Source: Firm-04 sp964392175 | GTDB lineage: Bacteria > Bacillota > Clostridia > Oscillospirales > Ruminococcaceae | DNA length: 14,719 nucleotides | Direction: 5' to 3' | Assembly (NCBI GenBank): GCA_964392175.1 | Contig: CAYMOJ010000038.1 | Coordinates: forward strand, 1 to 14,719 | Shown here: positions 12,600 through 14,719 of the stretch, piece by piece | Position numbering within the stretch: the stretch's first letter is position 1 | How the letters are laid out: each line of letters begins with the position of its first letter | The notes under the pieces: generated by a model | Database searches by the model: none | The model's input: the letters and a program-made list of their open reading frames with translations, nothing else | What the model was told of the DNA's origin: nothing | Position numbers and translations under genes: made by a program

Positions 12600-13957
12600 T
12601 AATCGCAACAGCGCCGAATCAACTCCGGGTCGTGGGTCACGATGAAGACTGTCTGTTTGCCTTTCAAGGAAGAAAGCAGTTCTGCGGTTTGTTCCATGTG
12701 TCTGAAATCCAGACCACTGGTAGGTTCGTCAAAAATCAGGATTTCCTTTCCGGCAAGGATTGCTGACGCTATGGCTACCCTCTGCTTCTGTCCACCGGAC
12801 AGGCTCACAGGATGCCGCTCCCGCAGATCGGACAAGTCAAGCTGCTTTAGAACACGGTCAACTGCATCAGCATTTTCTGACCGCATTCCAAGCTGAACCT
12901 CATCCTCCACTGTTTCACAAAACAGCTGGTGGTTTACATCCTGCATGACCATGTAGCATTTTTTCAGCAGTTGCCAATTTTTCCATTTCTGACCGTCTAT
13001 CACCACTTGTCCTTTGAATTTCTTCTCCAATCCGCACAGGCAACGGGCAAGGGTGGATTTTCCGGCACCGTTCTTCCCGATGATGGCAATGATACTGCCC
13101 TTGGGCAAAGATAGCCTTGGAATGTTCAGCACAGGGACGCCGTCATAGGAAAAGCAGAAATTTACCAGTTCCAGTATTTCATCATCTATCGGTTCAGCGC
13201 GGATTTGCGGAACATCTTCGCCAACCAGAGAACGAAGCCCCATTTCATGAAGCTGCTTCGTAGAATACCGCTTAAACGCCGTCATTGGGATATCAAAGGC
13301 AATTTCTCCGTCTTTCATGCAGATCACCCGTTCACAAATCTCTTTCAGCCATGATAGGCGATGCTCTGCAATCACGATGGTTTTTCCTTCGGCTTTCCAT
13401 GTAAGGAGTGTCTGTTTCAATTCTTCGATGGCCTGTAAGTCCAGATTGGAGGTCGGCTCATCCAGTACCATCACTTGTGGACGCAAGGCAGAAACCGAGG
13501 CACAGGCGATCTGCTGTTTTTCGCCGCCGGACAGTTCAAAGATGCTGCGTCCCATAAGGTTTTCAATTTTCAGTTCCTTTGCTGCCGCATCCACATGGGC
13601 AAGGACTTCATGTTCCGGCATACCCATGTTCTCACAGCCAAAGGCAAGCTCGCTGGTGGTATCTACGCAGAAAAATTGGCTTCTTGGATTCTGAAACACG
13701 CTGCCCACGATTTTGGCAGTATCGTACAGTTCCGATTCCGTCACATTCAAACCGTTTACCGTTGCAAAGCCTTCCAGTTTCCCCTCATAAAAATGGGGTA
13801 TCAATCCGTTGATCATACGGGTAATGGTCGTTTTTCCGCTGCCGGATTCTCCACAAAGCAATACACATTCTCCATCGGCAATGGTAAGAGATACATTTTT
13901 CAAGGAAAGGACATCGGCATTTTCGTGCCAAAAGCTGACATTTTTCAATTCGATCAC
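12551..13957 (-). CDS. ECF transporter ATPase, fused double domain
   Basis: The protein has 468 residues and two ABC ATPase domains. Domain 1: Walker A GESGSGKT (36-43), Q89, LSGGEKQ (142-148), Walker B VMVLDEPTS (162-170), H199. Domain 2: Walker A GKNGAGKS (294-301), Q339, LSGGQKQ (386-392), Walker B ILIFDEPTS (406-414), H442. Both sites look complete. It powers an energy-coupling factor (ECF) vitamin/cofactor importer. The true start is GTG at 13957, after GGGAGG; it overlaps the EcfT stop as GTGA, so translation is coupled. A TTG at 13972 in the same frame falls in the ribosome binding site. Confidence 0.92.
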   Translation of the reverse strand: MIELKNVSFWHENADVLSLKNVSLTIADGECVLLCGESGSGKTTITRMINGLIPHFYEGKLEGFATVNGLNVTESELYDTAKIVGSVFQNPRSQFFCVDTTSELAFGCENMGMPEHEVLAHVDAAAKELKIENLMGRSIFELSGGEKQQIACASVSALRPQVMVLDEPTSNLDLQAIEELKQTLLTWKAEGKTIVIAEHRLSWLKEICERVICMKDGEIAFDIPMTAFKRYSTKQLHEMGLRSLVGEDVPQIRAEPIDDEILELVNFCFSYDGVPVLNIPRLSLPKGSIIAIIGKNGAGKSTLARCLCGLEKKFKGQVVIDGQKWKNWQLLKKCYMVMQDVNHQLFCETVEDEVQLGMRSENADAVDRVLKQLDLSDLRERHPVSLSGGQKQRVAIASAILAGKEILIFDEPTSGLDFRHMEQTAELLSSLKGKQTVFIVTHDPELIRRCCDYQIYLTNGQMIPCKTR

Positions 13958-14685
13958 ATGACCACCTCCCAAATCCAGAGGATATACGGGATCAGCCCGA
14001 TTCCCAGCAGGATATAGTCCTGTACATGAAAGCCAATTTTACAGATGTTGGTTCGGCGCACTTCTCCGCCAAGGCCACGGGTCAAAGCTGCTGCCGAAAG
14101 TTCTTCGCCGATCTTGACACAACAGGTCATCAGCGGTATGAGACGATATTCCAACATCTTTCCGGCATTTCCGCCACCTATATGGATGCCACGCATCCGC
14201 ATAGCCGCATTGATGGAAGTCGCCTCATCCATCACCGTGGGAAAAAAGCGAAACATGACCGATAGCGGAATAATGATCTTCTCACTTAGGTGCATCCGCA
14301 GCATGGCGGCGGTGAACTCACTGACCGTGGTGGTAGAAACGAGATAGCCACCCATGGCGATACCCGGTAAAAACCGAGATAACATTCCGCTACATCCCAG
14401 CAGAACAAAGTTGACCGCTCCGGTGGTCAATGGCACAAGGCGGGTGTAAGTAAGCCACGATGCAAGATAGATACTGGTGTAGGTTGCCGCTTGTTTCCAC
14501 TTTTTCGCACTGATGAACAGCACCGCAGGCATAAAGCAGAGAACGGGGATAAGAGGTGCTACGCTCTCGCCCCCGGCAGACCCCAAAACAAACAGGGCGA
14601 TGTGAAACAGCATCAGTAGTTTGGTTCTGGGGTCAAGCACAAGTCCTCTGTTTTGTACGCTGGTCTGCAAAATGCCCGCCGCCAT
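13954..14685 (-). CDS. ecfT: ECF transporter transmembrane component T
   Basis: The protein has 243 residues. It has a hydrophobic N-terminal half with about four membrane helices, then AMRMRG (161-166) and ALTRGL (200-205), the two Ala-Arg-Gly style motifs by which EcfT contacts the ATPases. A C-terminal helix follows. It joins the substrate-binding S subunit to the ATPases in the membrane. The start ATG at 14685 overlaps the upstream stop as TGATG, and the 3' end overlaps the ATPase gene by 4 bp, so the whole cluster is translated as one unit. With the double ATPase, the arrangement resembles clusters that use an MptD/Trep_Strep-type S component. Confidence 0.9.
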   Translation of the reverse strand: MAAGILQTSVQNRGLVLDPRTKLLMLFHIALFVLGSAGGESVAPLIPVLCFMPAVLFISAKKWKQAATYTSIYLASWLTYTRLVPLTTGAVNFVLLGCSGMLSRFLPGIAMGGYLVSTTTVSEFTAAMLRMHLSEKIIIPLSVMFRFFPTVMDEATSINAAMRMRGIHIGGGNAGKMLEYRLIPLMTCCVKIGEELSAAALTRGLGGEVRRTNICKIGFHVQDYILLGIGLIPYILWIWEVVM

Positions 14686-14719
14686 CAGGCGATGCCTGCC
14701 TTTACAAAGTGCTTTTTCA
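14685..14719 (-). CDS. 3' end of the upstream ECF gene, probably the S component
   Basis: Only the last ten codons and the stop are in the window (KKHFVKAGIA, TGA at 14685-14687). The TGATG junction with ecfT shows it is part of the same operon. The ending is like that of MptD/Trep_Strep-family S components as I recall them, but so few residues cannot prove it. The transported substrate is unknown. Confidence 0.5.
   Translation of the reverse strand, partial: KKHFVKAGIA

Noticed and set aside
1..14719. CRISPR array, tRNA, rRNA or toxin-antitoxin pair
   Set aside because: No regularly spaced repeats, cloverleaf sequences, rRNA stretches or paired small toxin-like genes were seen on reading both strands.

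Overview
The window looks like chromosomal DNA from a low-to-mid GC, spore-forming Firmicute of the class Clostridia. An affiliation with the Oscillospiraceae/Ruminococcaceae is an inference only. The evidence is a GerW/YtfJ sporulation protein next to a DUF2953 protein and RluB (a known Clostridia/Bacilli arrangement), a ThrR-type ACT regulator next to hom, strong AGGAGG ribosome binding sites, and SigA-type promoters that are often of the extended -10 form (TGGTATACT, TGGTATAAT).

Left part (1-2280): a sigma-A promoter drives DUF2953 (YtfI-like), ytfJ and rluB, a housekeeping/sporulation group. It is followed (2280-2890) by a decayed stretch: a short ORF interrupted by a stop codon, and the C-terminal third of an IS5-type transposase containing a perfect 16-bp hairpin. 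Then, on the minus strand, come a metallophosphoesterase with altered metal motifs and an MscS channel, overlapping by 14 bp.

Centre (4600-9450): hom and an upstream ThrR-like ACT regulator form a minus-strand operon with a near-perfect consensus promoter and an 18-bp dyad just downstream of the predicted start site. Divergent from it is an orphan amino-acid-type substrate-binding lipoprotein with its own promoter, a structured leader and a strong terminator. A minus-strand unit of iron alcohol dehydrogenase and Nudix hydrolase follows. Its promoter carries two 10-bp direct repeats placed 21 bp apart around the -10 box.

Right part (9450-14719): a GGDEF remnant that still has a terminator-like hairpin after it, then a zinc-ribbon protein, ispD and ispF, packed end to end (the MEP isoprenoid pathway). 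After ispF the sequence looks like accessory DNA: a serine-recombinase fragment, a small membrane protein and a hairpin, then the 3' end of a minus-strand ECF transporter cluster (S component cut by the window edge, EcfT, dual-ATPase EcfA) whose genes are coupled by TGATG and GTGA overlaps.

I see no CRISPR array, tRNA, rRNA, classical riboswitch or clear new defence system. The most interesting signals are regulatory: a 12-bp palindrome (TGTAGCACTACA) shared by two promoter regions about 6.5 kb apart, the ThrR/hom dyad, the alternative pairing of the ribosome binding site in the lipoprotein leader, and the direct repeats at the alcohol dehydrogenase promoter.
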